Below, piece after piece: positions 17,852 through 27,787 of a stretch of DNA of 64,000 bases. A model generated the notes under the pieces. That model was not told the origin of the DNA, ran no database searches, and saw only the letters and a list, made by a program, of their open reading frames with translations. Within the stretch, counting starts at the first letter, position 1, and the number at the start of each line of letters is the position of its first letter. A program made the translations under genes and the position numbers. This DNA comes from Gammaproteobacteria bacterium (lineage in GTDB: Bacteria; Pseudomonadota; Gammaproteobacteria; Pseudomonadales; Azotimanducaceae), in contig JAPOVV010000115.1 in the NCBI GenBank assembly GCA_026707945.1, positions 372,001 through 436,000 on the forward strand, given 5' to 3'.

Positions 17852-18922
17852 CTAAGAGCCGATGACGCGTATCCGTGTTCCGTCTGTGAGCGTTTCTAGA
17901 CCCCGCACCACAACTTGGTCGCCGGCCTTAATTCCATCGATGACCTCATACTTCTCATCGTCGCTCAGCCCTAAGCGAACATCTCGCCGATTCGCTCGTT
18001 GTCCAGTCACGACGAACACCACGTTGGCGCTCCCGCGTCGTGTGACCGCTTCACGGGGAACGACCGGCACTTCGGAACGTTTTGCGGCAATGATGTTGAC
18101 CTCAACAAACATGCCTGGGCGGAAGTGGTTGTTTGAGTTATCCACAGCGACTTCGATACGAAATGTGTGCGTTGTAGGGTCAAGCTTCGGCGCGATCCGC
18201 AGAACTTCGCCGGGATTTGGATCGTTGTATGCGAAATGACGAACACGTACTGGCATCCCGACTTCAACTTGCGATAGTTCAGGACCAACTAGGTCTACGT
18301 CTGCGATTAACGGATTAAGGGACGCGATTTCTGCTACTCTGAAACCTGGTTCGATCAACTGTCCATCCGCTACTGGCAGTTGGTCGGAGTTTCGTGCGAG
18401 AGTCAGAATGACGCCTTCGATGGGTGAGGTAAGTTCACCTTTAGATGCATTGAGTCGACTGCGCTCATATTCGAGTAGCGCGCTCTCGTGTGCGACTTCT
18501 TGTTGCCGCAAATCCGTTTCGGCGATGAGCCCTTGTTCGAATAGGTTTCGACGCCGATCAAGCTCGTTTTTCTCGTTCTCAAGCGCTACTCGTCTTGCTT
18601 CGATACCCGCGTGGAGGCGCGCATCCTCTCCTGTAATTTCCGCGATCGGCTGTCCGACAGTGACAGCGTCTCCTTCAACTAAACGCTCGCCAGCGCTATT
18701 CCGACTGATATAGAGCACGCCGGGTAATTCGTTATTGAGTGTCGCCAATGAACGCGGACGCAAGGTTCCCGTAGCCGCAACAATGCGTTCGACGTCGTCA
18801 TTTAGGACCGCTTCAGTTTCGACTGGAATTCTGAATTCAACTTGGACGTCGGGCGGTTCGGCACCGCAACCAAAAAGGCTTAATGCGATCAAGACAGCAA
18901 TTCCGAATCGAAAGGTATGCAT
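17852..18922 (-). CDS. RND periplasmic adaptor (membrane fusion) lipoprotein
   Basis: 356 residues. The N-terminus has a lipoprotein signal with lipobox LSLFGC (Cys about residue 19). It is followed by the beta-barrel/lipoyl pattern (ATGTLRPRSLATLNNELPG), a long coiled-coil hairpin (residues about 100-160), the second lipoyl half (LTSPIEGVILTL) and a C-terminal barrel (VPREAVTRRGSANVVFVV). It bridges the RND pump to an outer-membrane channel. It follows the ABC-M1 gene by 30 nt in the same direction, so all four export genes (23466 to 14729) may share a transcript. Confidence 0.92.
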   Translation of the reverse strand: MHTFRFGIAVLIALSLFGCGAEPPDVQVEFRIPVETEAVLNDDVERIVAATGTLRPRSLATLNNELPGVLYISRNSAGERLVEGDAVTVGQPIAEITGEDARLHAGIEARRVALENEKNELDRRRNLFEQGLIAETDLRQQEVAHESALLEYERSRLNASKGELTSPIEGVILTLARNSDQLPVADGQLIEPGFRVAEIASLNPLIADVDLVGPELSQVEVGMPVRVRHFAYNDPNPGEVLRIAPKLDPTTHTFRIEVAVDNSNNHFRPGMFVEVNIIAAKRSEVPVVPREAVTRRGSANVVFVVTGQRANRRDVRLGLSDDEKYEVIDGIKAGDQVVVRGLETLTDGTRIRVIGS

Positions 18923-18952
18923 GAAGTACTCTAGGATAGGAAACGTAGGTGA

Positions 18953-21900
18953 TTAGCTTGCAGGCGTCCAACGGATGGCATCAGCGACGACCGAACCTTG
19001 GGTCGTACTCGTTGAAACACTTACGGTTACGAGAGGATTTTCAAGGTCGAATTCGCCAAGTAGATTCCATCCTTCATCGATCGACTCACCGTCAAACTCG
19101 ATAGGTAAAACGCGTTCGCCGTCAGTGACCCACATCTTGAAGTCACCCCATCGTGCTCGACGACGACTCGACCCCGTTCGAATATTCACAGCGAAAGCGC
19201 CAGCTGAGAAACCTAATCCACCAACAATTGAATTGGCATCCGGAACGTGATACTCAAGCTTCCAATTTCCATTCGTCGGTAGGTTCGCCTCAAAATGCAC
19301 GTTTGCAGGGGTTGTATCTTTAATTGCTCGTGCGAGCGTCCTTCGATATTTTCCATAAGCTTGATCAAGTTGCTGGCGTGCCCATTCGCCGAATATCGGA
19401 CTGAAACCGGTTGTACCGTACGACGTTAAGCCTTGATCTTTGGGTCTTTCCCCAAAAGCTGCGGTAGCAAGTCTAAGAATCCACGGTAATTGCGTCGATT
19501 CTTCGTCGGATATATCGACGGAAAATCCCGGATCAAGATCGTCAACGACGATACTGTTTCCTGGATCGTATTGCCACGATGCTGGTTGCATGAGCGGTTT
19601 TTCCCCTCGCTCAACTTGGTCGTAAATTCTTCGGTACGGGACTTCCAATGAAAAACTGGTGCGGTTGTAGCTCAAATAAGGGTTTACTCGAACAATATTC
19701 AAAGGTTGCTCCGAAGTCAGCGCGATCTGAACGGACTCACTTCCTGAAATCTTGATCGGCGGAGTAAGTTCACCTCTCTGGTCTACGGAATAATCTTGTT
19801 CAGTCGCATATTCGACCGTGACTAAACCGGGGACGGGTTCCGCGTTCTCAAGGTAGAAGCTGCTTTCATACAAAGGTACGCCGTATGCTTGGTCCGGTAG
19901 GCGAACGGTAGTTACTGGGCTCGCACGAAAACCAGCAAAGTGGGTTTTCGTCAACCAGTCGCCGAAGATCGGGGTGATGTCAATTCCAACGTCAGCAGCC
20001 ACGGTAACCAAGTCTTCGAATGTGTAGGTCGTCCCGGTATAACGGGAGCGCAATTCCGACAATAGCTCGCCGAGGTGTTCGTCACCAAGCCAATCGCGCA
20101 TTAAGTGACCCATCGCGCGTCCCCAGAGGTGCAGAACATGCAAATTTGTCTTGGAGTCTGGCAATTCTTCGTAAGCGACTTGACCCAAAGGCCGGGCTAA
20201 CATGGCCTCCCAGACGTCCGGCTGATTGATATACCAGTCGTAATACAAGCGACTGAGGCTTTGTACGTCTCGATTTTGCGCGAGCGCCGCGACGCCAACA
20301 TTGGAGGTCCCCGTTGAAGCGGGTGACATCGAAACATGCGCAGAGTAGAAACCTTCTAAATCGGTAGAAATACTCTTCGTCAGGTAATTCACCAAGTAGC
20401 TCAGTGGGATTGCGCCCGGTCCGGAAGCGTCCGTTTGGTACTGCATCAGATTATTTGAAGCAGCAAGATAAATATTGCCTCCATTCACGTCGTTCTTGAA
20501 ATAACCCGTCAGAAGAGCGAGGATCTTCTCGCGTTTTTCTTCATCAGTTATTTCCGTGTCGTCTTCCCATCCATCGAGTGACGGCTTGAAGCCAGCTTGT
20601 AGAAACGAACCTTCTCGGATAGCAAATACACCAGGGAAGGATTGCGCAGTATCCATACGCCAACCGCCGCGGTAGGCGCGAAGGTTGATTGGTGTCTCAA
20701 CGATCGTAAAGGTGTGATATGGGTAGCTCAATCCAGATCCTACTGCTGTCACCAGCATTTCTTGAACATGAACTTTCAGCTCATCAAGCACAGGTTCGAA
20801 GATGTCAATGTTGGTCAGACTGTTAGGAGTCACCAGTAATTCGAACTCTACACCTTCAATTTCGGTCGTGCGTCGTGCGAAAGCCGCTGCGAGCAATGCG
20901 ATTTCGTGAACGGGGGCTAAGGGATTTAGTCTGACTAACCGCGAATCGCCAACGTCAACGATGTTGCTTTGTCCAGGTCCGGCCACATGCCAATCGTCCG
21001 GCAAAACTACCTCAAGATCCATTTCAAAAAAATCGCGAGGACGGATGTGTTTAAGGTCCCGATTGAAGTGTGCGCCAGGCAGTGGATACCAAGCTAAATC
21101 AGGGACAAGGGCAACATAGCGTGAGGAATTGATATACGCGTCCGCGCCTTGGAACAACAATCCAAACGCCTGAAAAACGTCCGACGACAGCATATCGATT
21201 GCAGTGTCGAGGTAGGCAAATTCTTGATTGAGGTCGCCATGCGCGTTGATTGCCAGAGTTATTCGCCGTGCGCGGTCGATTGGCGTTGGAACTTTGATGG
21301 AAAGCAACCCGTTTTCGAAACGGAAGTCTGCACTTTGACGGTTTATCTCAAGTGATTGAATCTCATAACCTGGATTTAGCGAAATAAGAATCTCTTCATC
21401 GGTATCGAACCGTTCCAGCGAGGTCATCTCGACAGAAAACTCGATCAAAGTTGAACTACCAGGACGCAATTCGACACGACCCGCCAACGAATCGACGTCG
21501 ACCTGATGCCAGTCCGCGTAAGGCTTGTGCGTCGCTGCCATCTCTTGACGGCTCGTGAATTCGCCTTGAAACTGCAGATGGACAAGCCAGAACGACGCTA
21601 CCCCGAGGCAAATCAGAGCGAATCCCGATATTAGTAAACGCGGTTTGTTCCCTTTATCGAGTCTAGGGTAAAGTGCGGCCGCGAAACAGAGAAACGCAAA
21701 GCTCAAGAACAGCATGCCCAATCGGTGAGGGATGATCTCCAGGTTGGTGAACGTGGGCGCAACGAACGAAGGCAGGAAATGTGCTGCGGTGTACGTGTTA
21801 ATGAAGTTGAGTACGTAAATGGGCAGGTTGTTTTGCGCCCAAACCGTTATGCCAAGCAAACCGAGCGCGATCGCCGCTGCGATAACCCGTAATCGGACGA

Positions 21901-22441
21901 GTAACGTGATCATCATGACCAGCGCGACCCAAAACAAGATATTGGGCACTAAGTCGATGAAGATGCTCGCGAGCGTCACGTAAAGTTCCGGTTCTCTGAG
22001 CCCTTCGCCTGGCAAGCTAAATCTCAGAACAATACCCGCGATCCAATAGAGTGCGATTAACCCTACGATCGGAATCATCATCAACACGGTAATGCCGGTT
22101 GCGCGACCTAGCACAAGCTCAAGATTTGAAACGGGCAACACACCAATGACTTCGTCGAGTCGATCGCGCTTGTCCCTCGAACGAACATCGAATGCCAAGA
22201 AAATGACCCAAATGGCGAAGAAGCCGATCAAGGCTGGGTAGAGCTGATATGGGATCATCAACGGCGAGTTCAATAAAGTGGCGGAGCTGATCGGCGATTG
22301 GGCGGCGAACAACATGAACCCGTTGAACAGAATGCCAATAGAGAAAAACAAGGTCACCACGATGAACAACCACGTTCTCACGAGCCGACGATTCATGCGC
22401 ATCTCCGCCGCGGCGACGGACCAAATGGCACGTGGATTCAT
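18953..22441 (-). CDS. ABC-2 permease fused to M1-like region and golvesin-like C-terminal domain
   Basis: 1162 residues. The first ~300 hold the ABC-2 permease with about seven to eight helices (WLFIVVTLFFSIGILFNGFML, RLLISGFALICLGVASFWLV). From ~330 to ~900 comes a large extracytoplasmic part laid out like the M1 aminopeptidase region of known ABC-2/M1 fusions, but I find no HExxH, so it is probably not a peptidase. The last ~120 residues (NGNWKLEYHVP ... GWNLLGEFDLENP ... VVADAIRW) resemble a golvesin-type beta-sandwich, often carbohydrate- or cell-wall-linked. ATGA overlap with the ATPase gene implies one transporter. Cargo unknown. Confidence 0.75.
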   Translation of the reverse strand: MNPRAIWSVAAAEMRMNRRLVRTWLFIVVTLFFSIGILFNGFMLFAAQSPISSATLLNSPLMIPYQLYPALIGFFAIWVIFLAFDVRSRDKRDRLDEVIGVLPVSNLELVLGRATGITVLMMIPIVGLIALYWIAGIVLRFSLPGEGLREPELYVTLASIFIDLVPNILFWVALVMMITLLVRLRVIAAAIALGLLGITVWAQNNLPIYVLNFINTYTAAHFLPSFVAPTFTNLEIIPHRLGMLFLSFAFLCFAAALYPRLDKGNKPRLLISGFALICLGVASFWLVHLQFQGEFTSRQEMAATHKPYADWHQVDVDSLAGRVELRPGSSTLIEFSVEMTSLERFDTDEEILISLNPGYEIQSLEINRQSADFRFENGLLSIKVPTPIDRARRITLAINAHGDLNQEFAYLDTAIDMLSSDVFQAFGLLFQGADAYINSSRYVALVPDLAWYPLPGAHFNRDLKHIRPRDFFEMDLEVVLPDDWHVAGPGQSNIVDVGDSRLVRLNPLAPVHEIALLAAAFARRTTEIEGVEFELLVTPNSLTNIDIFEPVLDELKVHVQEMLVTAVGSGLSYPYHTFTIVETPINLRAYRGGWRMDTAQSFPGVFAIREGSFLQAGFKPSLDGWEDDTEITDEEKREKILALLTGYFKNDVNGGNIYLAASNNLMQYQTDASGPGAIPLSYLVNYLTKSISTDLEGFYSAHVSMSPASTGTSNVGVAALAQNRDVQSLSRLYYDWYINQPDVWEAMLARPLGQVAYEELPDSKTNLHVLHLWGRAMGHLMRDWLGDEHLGELLSELRSRYTGTTYTFEDLVTVAADVGIDITPIFGDWLTKTHFAGFRASPVTTVRLPDQAYGVPLYESSFYLENAEPVPGLVTVEYATEQDYSVDQRGELTPPIKISGSESVQIALTSEQPLNIVRVNPYLSYNRTSFSLEVPYRRIYDQVERGEKPLMQPASWQYDPGNSIVVDDLDPGFSVDISDEESTQLPWILRLATAAFGERPKDQGLTSYGTTGFSPIFGEWARQQLDQAYGKYRRTLARAIKDTTPANVHFEANLPTNGNWKLEYHVPDANSIVGGLGFSAGAFAVNIRTGSSRRRARWGDFKMWVTDGERVLPIEFDGESIDEGWNLLGEFDLENPLVTVSVSTSTTQGSVVADAIRWTPAS

Positions 22442-23466
22442 GATTTACGCTCTCTCTTGCTGCGGCGCGTCTTCTTCTTGTCGGACTGTTCTGCTTGAAG
22501 ATCAGCTTCCTCGTCCGCTCTGACTGCGGCAAATTTGCCGATCGAACCCATGAATGCGAGATACGCCTCTTCCAGCGTGGAGGAGTCAACCGGTGTCGCG
22601 CCATCAGGAACTGACGTATCCTGATCAATGACAAGCCTGAGTTTGACACGGTCCTGTAACGTTTCCCGAGAAACGATTTCGTACGTTTCCTCGATCTGAA
22701 TTGACGTTTCCAAGTCAACGAGCATCTCAAACACGCGCCCCTTTGCTTGGTTAATAAACGCGTCTGGAGAGTCCTGGAACGCGATCTTCCCGTCGTCTAA
22801 TAGAGCGATCTCTTTGCATCCGCTTCCCAAGTCACTGACGATGTGAGTCGAACAGAGGATCGTTCTACTCTGACCGAGCTCGGCCATCAGATGTCGAAAT
22901 CGAATGCGTTCTTCTGGGTCCAATCCAACCGTAGGTTCGTCGACGACTAGGACACCGGGATCGTGAACGAGCGCTTGAGCCACACCTAAACGCCGCACCA
23001 TTCCGCCAGACAATTTCTTGACTTTGCGATCGGCGACTTGATCGAGCCCAACCTCTTCGAGGACCTGCTTGACACGTAGTTTTCGAAGGCGTTTATCGGT
23101 TACCCCAGACATTCGCGCGAGCGCGTCCAATACCTCTTCGGTTCGGTAAAGGCGCCACGCGTTGAAAGATTGTGGTAGGTAACCGATTTGGCCACGGATT
23201 GCGAGGCAATCCTTGATTGTGTCCAGCCCATTTACTCTTACGCTTCCTTTTTTAGGTTCAAGCAGTGTGCAGATGATTCTCATCAACGTGCTTTTACCCG
23301 CTCCGTTTACGCCGAGTAGTCCATAAAACCCTGTCTCGAGATTCAGGTTGATGTCATCGAGTACTTTCGGACCGGATTTACTGAAAAAGTGCGTAACACC
23401 GTCTACCTCGATCGATGTCTCACCGGATCTGAGGGAAAAATGTGTGAGCGGACCCGTATCGGCCAT
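22438..23466 (-). CDS. ABC transporter ATP-binding protein
   Basis: 342 residues. Walker A is LLGVNGAGKSTLMR, the Q-loop region IGYLPQSFNAWR, the signature KLSGGMVRRLGVAQAL and Walker B VLVVDEPTVGLDPEER, with switch His in CSTHIVSD. The C-terminal ~100 residues form an extra accessory domain ending in a very basic tail (KKKTRRSKRERKS). It is the ATPase partner of the ABC-2/M1 protein, whose ATG overlaps this stop (ATGA). A TATAAT on the minus strand (23558-23553) about 87 nt upstream is a possible -10 box without a clear -35. Confidence 0.92.
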   Translation of the reverse strand: MADTGPLTHFSLRSGETSIEVDGVTHFFSKSGPKVLDDINLNLETGFYGLLGVNGAGKSTLMRIICTLLEPKKGSVRVNGLDTIKDCLAIRGQIGYLPQSFNAWRLYRTEEVLDALARMSGVTDKRLRKLRVKQVLEEVGLDQVADRKVKKLSGGMVRRLGVAQALVHDPGVLVVDEPTVGLDPEERIRFRHLMAELGQSRTILCSTHIVSDLGSGCKEIALLDDGKIAFQDSPDAFINQAKGRVFEMLVDLETSIQIEETYEIVSRETLQDRVKLRLVIDQDTSVPDGATPVDSSTLEEAYLAFMGSIGKFAAVRADEEADLQAEQSDKKKTRRSKRERKS

Positions 23467-23908
23467 GGGATCAAATCCTCACGCCAAGCGGAAATGAAAA
23501 AAGCGTCGACGTCGGATAGCGGAGTGACGTCATGCCGGATGCAGCGTCGGACATTATAGATTTGCCTTTATATTGGTATGTGCACGAAAAGAATGAGAGA
23601 AAACAACGGGACCTCTTAGAGGTTTTACTTGTGCTCGCATAGGTACGATCATGTGTGTAATTCGACTGTCAGACATGATTTGCACGCGTTAGTCTCGTTT
23701 TCCACATATCAAGCACGAAGTGTGCCAGTGGTGTTCATCCAATAAAGTATTGATTTAAAAGCAATATCAAATGACTTCCAATCACTCGCTAAATACCCGA
23801 TCGCTTTTTCCACTACAAAATGTGAAATCTCGCTAGCTTGTCGCGGATTTCATCGTGTGAATGCTGCTGCGATTTTCATTGAGTGTGGAAAACGACTAGG
23901 TGTACGAA
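23467..23908. other. 442-nt intergenic region, no gene seen
   Basis: AT-rich compared with the flanks and without a plausible frame. It must contain the promoter of the ABC operon. The perfect 8-bp palindrome TGACGTCA is at 23525-23532 within a stretch rich in GTCGG/GCGTC repeats. Nothing else recognisable. Confidence 0.5.
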
Positions 23909-25135
23909 CTAGTAGACTGACGCAGCTGCTTGACGTTGTTCACGGACGCGTTGCGTAAGTTCTTCGTCGGTCGTTATCGCGAATAGCCCTGCAGGCCCCG
24001 CGATCTTATGCACCATCAGCTTTTCGATCTCCTTTCGAACGCGTTCAGACACTTGACTGCATGCGTCGCTAGCTAAGAAATGCTTGAAGGTCTGGCTCGT
24101 ATCCATGAATGGGATGATGTAACCTGGCACGATCGCCTGAATGATTGCACCGCGTCGACGGTCTGTCATGTTCATACCGGCTCGGTGCCAGGTCCGAGCG
24201 TCATACAAGATGATCGTGCCCGCAGGCGCTTCGATAAGGTCAGATTCCTCTCCACCGTAGGGTAACCCGTAAGTGGCTCGGAAACCTTTCCGGTATGTGT
24301 GATTAGAGATTCCCCATTCTTCGGGAGGTGCTTCGTTCGAAGCGTGGGTGCCGAGCTTGAAGATAGTCGCGCCGTTTTCCTTGGTGAAGTCGGAAACGCA
24401 CACGTTTCGTTGCATTCCCAATACCAGGTCCCCAGAAGGTACGGGAATACGGTCGCCCGTACCCCATAAATACGGAAAATCGGTATGCCAACCTTGCACC
24501 TCACGAACACCGTCATCGCGGGTGAGCGCTGAAATTCCTGGTGAGTGACCCAAGCGAATGTCGTTGGTCTTCATGTACTCCCGAGTCAACCACAATGAGA
24601 TAGGCTCGGCGGACACCTTCGCGACGGAAGGATCTTGTGCTAACGGTGTTCGACGCTCGGGCGTTCGATCTGCGTACGCGTCGACACAACCGACTCGTTG
24701 TAGACCATCAACAACGTCGTCGGGCAGTATGCAGGTAATCGATACCCAGCCTTGCTCATTGAGCGTTTCGAGATAAGTCGATGGCAAAAGCTCGGGTCCG
24801 TGTTCGATCGTGAATTCATCGACTGGATTGTTCTGTTCTGTTACTGTGATGCGCTCCCCGCTGAGTGACAGAGTGCACTTGGCGTTGAGTTCGATCGTGG
24901 TGGCTGTTAATTCGAGCCCCGTTACGACGTGCCTGAAACCAGCATCGGTTACGTCCCAAATGACCGAGTCATCTACGTGTCCGATCACCTGTAACGATTC
25001 GCCATCGTTGGTACCGAGCCAATCACCGGAAGGCGTGTTGAGATAGCGGAAGTGCTTTTTAGGACGTGGAACCGTGACTATGCGAGGACAGAATTCATCG
25101 GAAGGTACGGTTCCTAAGCGTTTAATCGCAGGCAT
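23909..25135 (-). CDS. Phytanoyl-CoA dioxygenase (PhyH) family protein
   Basis: 408 residues. Fe(II)/2-oxoglutarate oxygenase of the PhyH type: His217-x-Asp219 in GWHTDFPY and His317 in YDARTWHRAGMN form the iron triad, and the Arg of RRRGAI near residue 327 is the likely 2-oxoglutarate contact. The first ~115 residues form a separate beta-rich region (GLELTATTIELNAKCTLSLSG) not typical of minimal PhyH proteins. Substrate unknown. No signal peptide. It stands alone, divergent from the LLM flavoenzyme gene across 128 nt. Confidence 0.8.
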   Translation of the reverse strand: MPAIKRLGTVPSDEFCPRIVTVPRPKKHFRYLNTPSGDWLGTNDGESLQVIGHVDDSVIWDVTDAGFRHVVTGLELTATTIELNAKCTLSLSGERITVTEQNNPVDEFTIEHGPELLPSTYLETLNEQGWVSITCILPDDVVDGLQRVGCVDAYADRTPERRTPLAQDPSVAKVSAEPISLWLTREYMKTNDIRLGHSPGISALTRDDGVREVQGWHTDFPYLWGTGDRIPVPSGDLVLGMQRNVCVSDFTKENGATIFKLGTHASNEAPPEEWGISNHTYRKGFRATYGLPYGGEESDLIEAPAGTIILYDARTWHRAGMNMTDRRRGAIIQAIVPGYIIPFMDTSQTFKHFLASDACSQVSERVRKEIEKLMVHKIAGPAGLFAITTDEELTQRVREQRQAAASVY

Positions 25136-25263
25136 CCAACAACCAGGACATGAAAAACGGGCTGCGGAAGTTTACCGTTTATAGTTCGATTGTTGAGTCT
25201 ACGATCCGTTCGTAGACTAAAACGAGTCGGTAGCGAAATCCGTTCGTAGCCCTTGCGTCCATA

Positions 25264-26241
25264 ATGAGACACACTGCGGATTCGACGTTCGATATGGCGA
25301 CGCCATTACATTTGGGCATGACCCCGTGGTCGCTTCGCGACACACATACGGCTCAGGAACTTGGTCGTCAAGCTCACCTTGGCGAATCGTGGGGCTATCA
25401 ATCCTTTTGGTTGCCCGAACACCATTTCACGCGGGGAAGTGCGATTCCTGATCCGTTGTTGTTACTCGCAAGTGTTGCCGCTTTAACAACTGACATAAGG
25501 TTAGGTACGACGTCATACCTGTTGCCATTGAGACAGCCCGTTCTCGCGGCTGAGCAAGTCGCGGTACTGGATCAGCTCTCTGCAGGTCGACTCACCCTAG
25601 GTATCGGTCGAGGTTATGCACCGCAGTTATTTGACACGTTTGGCGTCGACCGCTCACGTAAGCGAATGCTTCTAAAGCACTGCCTGGATGTGATGAAACA
25701 AGCTTGGTCGGGCGACTCGGTGGGTGATGGCGAAACGAAGACTGCGATTGCTCCGTTGCCCTATCAACAACCGCATCCGCCGATTTGGGTGGCCGCGTTC
25801 GGTCCACTCGCCCTCAAACAAGCGGGCTCGTTAGGCTGTCCATATTTAGCCTCACCGATGGAAACCATCGAGCGCTTACGGTCGAATCTTGAAATTCACA
25901 ACAAGGCTTGTCGAGATGCGGAATTAGAAGTACCTGAAGAAGTGCCCATCATGCGCACGATGTACTGCTCAGAAGACGTGAAGCAAATTGCAGAAGTTCG
26001 GAAGCGTCTAGAGTCTGAGTCTGTTAATGCGGTTCGCGGAGAAGATGCTGCACAGAAAGTTACTGCAATCGATGAGTGGTCAATCGTAGGTGAGCCGAGT
26101 TTCGTAAGAGATAGCGTAAATCGATACCAGGAAGAGTTGGGGGTCACTCACGTCGTTGTGACACGCTTACGAATTGGCGGTCTTCCTCGCGCCAACCTAG
26201 AGAAATCGGTTGCTCTCGTTGCAGAAACGCTAGGAACTTGA
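25264..26241 (+). CDS. LLM class flavin-dependent oxidoreductase
   Basis: 325 residues, bacterial luciferase-like fold. Typical blocks: GYQSFWLPEHHF, LGTTSYLLPLRQPVLAAEQVAVLDQLSAGRLTLGIGRGY, and PPIWVAAFGP. It uses reduced flavin, or F420 in some relatives, to oxidise an unknown organic substrate. The ATG at 25294 (MATPLHLGMTPWS) is a more family-like start than 25264; neither has a good ribosome binding site. Cytosolic, single gene, convergent with the YhhQ-type gene. Confidence 0.87.
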   Translation: MRHTADSTFDMATPLHLGMTPWSLRDTHTAQELGRQAHLGESWGYQSFWLPEHHFTRGSAIPDPLLLLASVAALTTDIRLGTTSYLLPLRQPVLAAEQVAVLDQLSAGRLTLGIGRGYAPQLFDTFGVDRSRKRMLLKHCLDVMKQAWSGDSVGDGETKTAIAPLPYQQPHPPIWVAAFGPLALKQAGSLGCPYLASPMETIERLRSNLEIHNKACRDAELEVPEEVPIMRTMYCSEDVKQIAEVRKRLESESVNAVRGEDAAQKVTAIDEWSIVGEPSFVRDSVNRYQEELGVTHVVVTRLRIGGLPRANLEKSVALVAETLGT

Positions 26242-26260
26242 CGTTAAATCCAATCTGGAC

Positions 26261-27079
26261 CTAGGTTGCCTCCTCTACGTCGACAACCATGTGTGTTTCC
26301 GCGAAATCCGATGGATCGATTTCCTCCCCTTTCTTCAATCCGAGGAATGGACGTAGAAAGTAGACGGCAGCATAGATCGGTCCGGTGTCGACTAACGCCA
26401 CGGTTAGTTTGAATACGTAACCAGAGTAGATGAATACGAGCAGTTGTTGAACGATAGGTTCGTCAGCATTTACGGGTAATGCGCTGGCGTAGAAATGAGT
26501 GATCAGAATGACGGCAACCGTATCGACGAGCTGGCTGATTACCGTCGACCCGTTGTTTCGAATCCAGAGGTATTTACCGTTGGTAATCCGCTTCCAAAAG
26601 TGGAACAAACGCACATCGCAATATTGAGCAGTTAGATAAGCAACCATCGAGGCAGCGACAGTCCCAAAAGTCAAAAACTGAATTTCGTAAAAAATGGGTT
26701 TTCGGCCAGCCTCATCAAGCAGTATCTCGCCTGTCACGGGGTCCACGCCTGTGCCCGGTAATGCGCCGCCAAGCCATAGGAAGAATACGATCCAAAGATT
26801 GACGATCAAGCCAACGAAGACCATGTCCGTCGCACGTTTGCGACCATAGAGCTCACTAATCAGATCGGTGCACAGGAATGTGACCGGATAAGGCAATACG
26901 CCGACGGCTAGCAACATCGGCACTTCAAATAAGCCGAAGAACGAGAACGAAAAATCGAGGAAGCGAGTTATGCCGAGTATGTTGAGCACACCGAGTGTGC
27001 CAAGAAATATCCCGCTGAATAAAAGGAAAACGCGTTGTCGACGGAGCCTGTAGTTAGGTTCGAAAAAAGTTTCACTCAT
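26261..27079 (-). CDS. YhhQ/VUT-family queuosine precursor transporter
   Basis: 272 residues with six or so membrane helices and the family blocks PYPVTFLCTDLISELYGRKRATDMVF and WIRNNGSTVISQLVDT. E. coli YhhQ imports queuosine precursors preQ0/preQ1. The location behind a PTPS-like gene (QueD superfamily) and an SDR gene, 12 nt after the latter, fits a deazapurine or pterin theme, though transport specificity is inferred. It is longer than E. coli YhhQ at both ends, with an acidic C-terminal tail. Confidence 0.85.
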   Translation of the reverse strand: MSETFFEPNYRLRRQRVFLLFSGIFLGTLGVLNILGITRFLDFSFSFFGLFEVPMLLAVGVLPYPVTFLCTDLISELYGRKRATDMVFVGLIVNLWIVFFLWLGGALPGTGVDPVTGEILLDEAGRKPIFYEIQFLTFGTVAASMVAYLTAQYCDVRLFHFWKRITNGKYLWIRNNGSTVISQLVDTVAVILITHFYASALPVNADEPIVQQLLVFIYSGYVFKLTVALVDTGPIYAAVYFLRPFLGLKKGEEIDPSDFAETHMVVDVEEAT

Positions 27080-27091
27080 TGATATTGCAGT

Positions 27092-27787
27092 CTATTGCTC
27101 GATTTGTCCTAAGTTTGCGTGGATTACACTGCCGTTAAGTACTGGGTGCTCCGTTGCCCATACGATGCTATCGGCGATCTCATCCGGTTCGACTAATCGA
27201 CCGAACGCAGACATGGCGGCGACATCATCGATCGCTTCGTCGGGTACATGAGAGCGCAGCATTTCTGTGTCGGTAAATCCTGGACAGATCATTAACGTAT
27301 GGATACCACGACCGGCTAGGTCTTGACATAACGCACGCATCAAGCCGACTTGCGCGTGTTTAGAAGTCGCGTACGAGAAGCAACCGGCTACGGCTTTTTC
27401 CGCTAAGGTCGACCCGACCAGGATGATGCTTGAACCTGATTTCATGTACGGCGAAAGATTGCGATTGAGAGTATTTGGCGCAACAACGTTGGTTTGGAAA
27501 ACGCTTGTGAGCGATTCGTCAGTCGTATCCAACGCTGAGTCGTTTAGGTAGCGCGCGGCATTGTGTACGAGGTGTAGCGTTTCGGCTTCTTCGACCTGCG
27601 AGATGAGCTCATCTCCGACATCGTCGAAAAACTCCGGTTTGGACAAATCAGTTGCGATGCTGACCACGTCTGGGTTCGGACAAGCTCGCCGAGATAGGTT
27701 GACGACCTTGTATCCGCTCGCTACAAATTTGAACGTTGCAGCTAAACCAATACCAGCGCTGGCGCCCGTGATAACTACGACTTTCAG
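27092..27787 (-). CDS. Short-chain dehydrogenase (SDR), sepiapterin/benzil-reductase-like, probable CTG start
   Basis: About 231 residues from the chosen start. Classical SDR: cofactor motif TGASAGIG, HNAA, catalytic Ser (LVGS) and YATSK. The frame stays open upstream to a GTG at 27904, but those residues overlap the PTPS-like gene and do not look like SDR sequence. The fold begins at KVVVITG, preceded by CTG 27785-27787 that overlaps the upstream TGA as CTGA, with GAGGGA 6 nt before. I therefore infer a coupled CTG start; no ATG, GTG or TTG lies in frame at the right place. Pairing with a PTPS-like gene suggests a pterin substrate, as for sepiapterin reductase; not proven. Confidence 0.75.
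   Translation of the reverse strand: MKVVVITGASAGIGLAATFKFVASGYKVVNLSRRACPNPDVVSIATDLSKPEFFDDVGDELISQVEEAETLHLVHNAARYLNDSALDTTDESLTSVFQTNVVAPNTLNRNLSPYMKSGSSIILVGSTLAEKAVAGCFSYATSKHAQVGLMRALCQDLAGRGIHTLMICPGFTDTEMLRSHVPDEAIDDVAAMSAFGRLVEPDEIADSIVWATEHPVLNGSVIHANLGQIEQ

Noticed and set aside
18953..22441. Active M1 aminopeptidase
   Set aside because: No HExxH with a downstream Glu could be found in the M1-like part.
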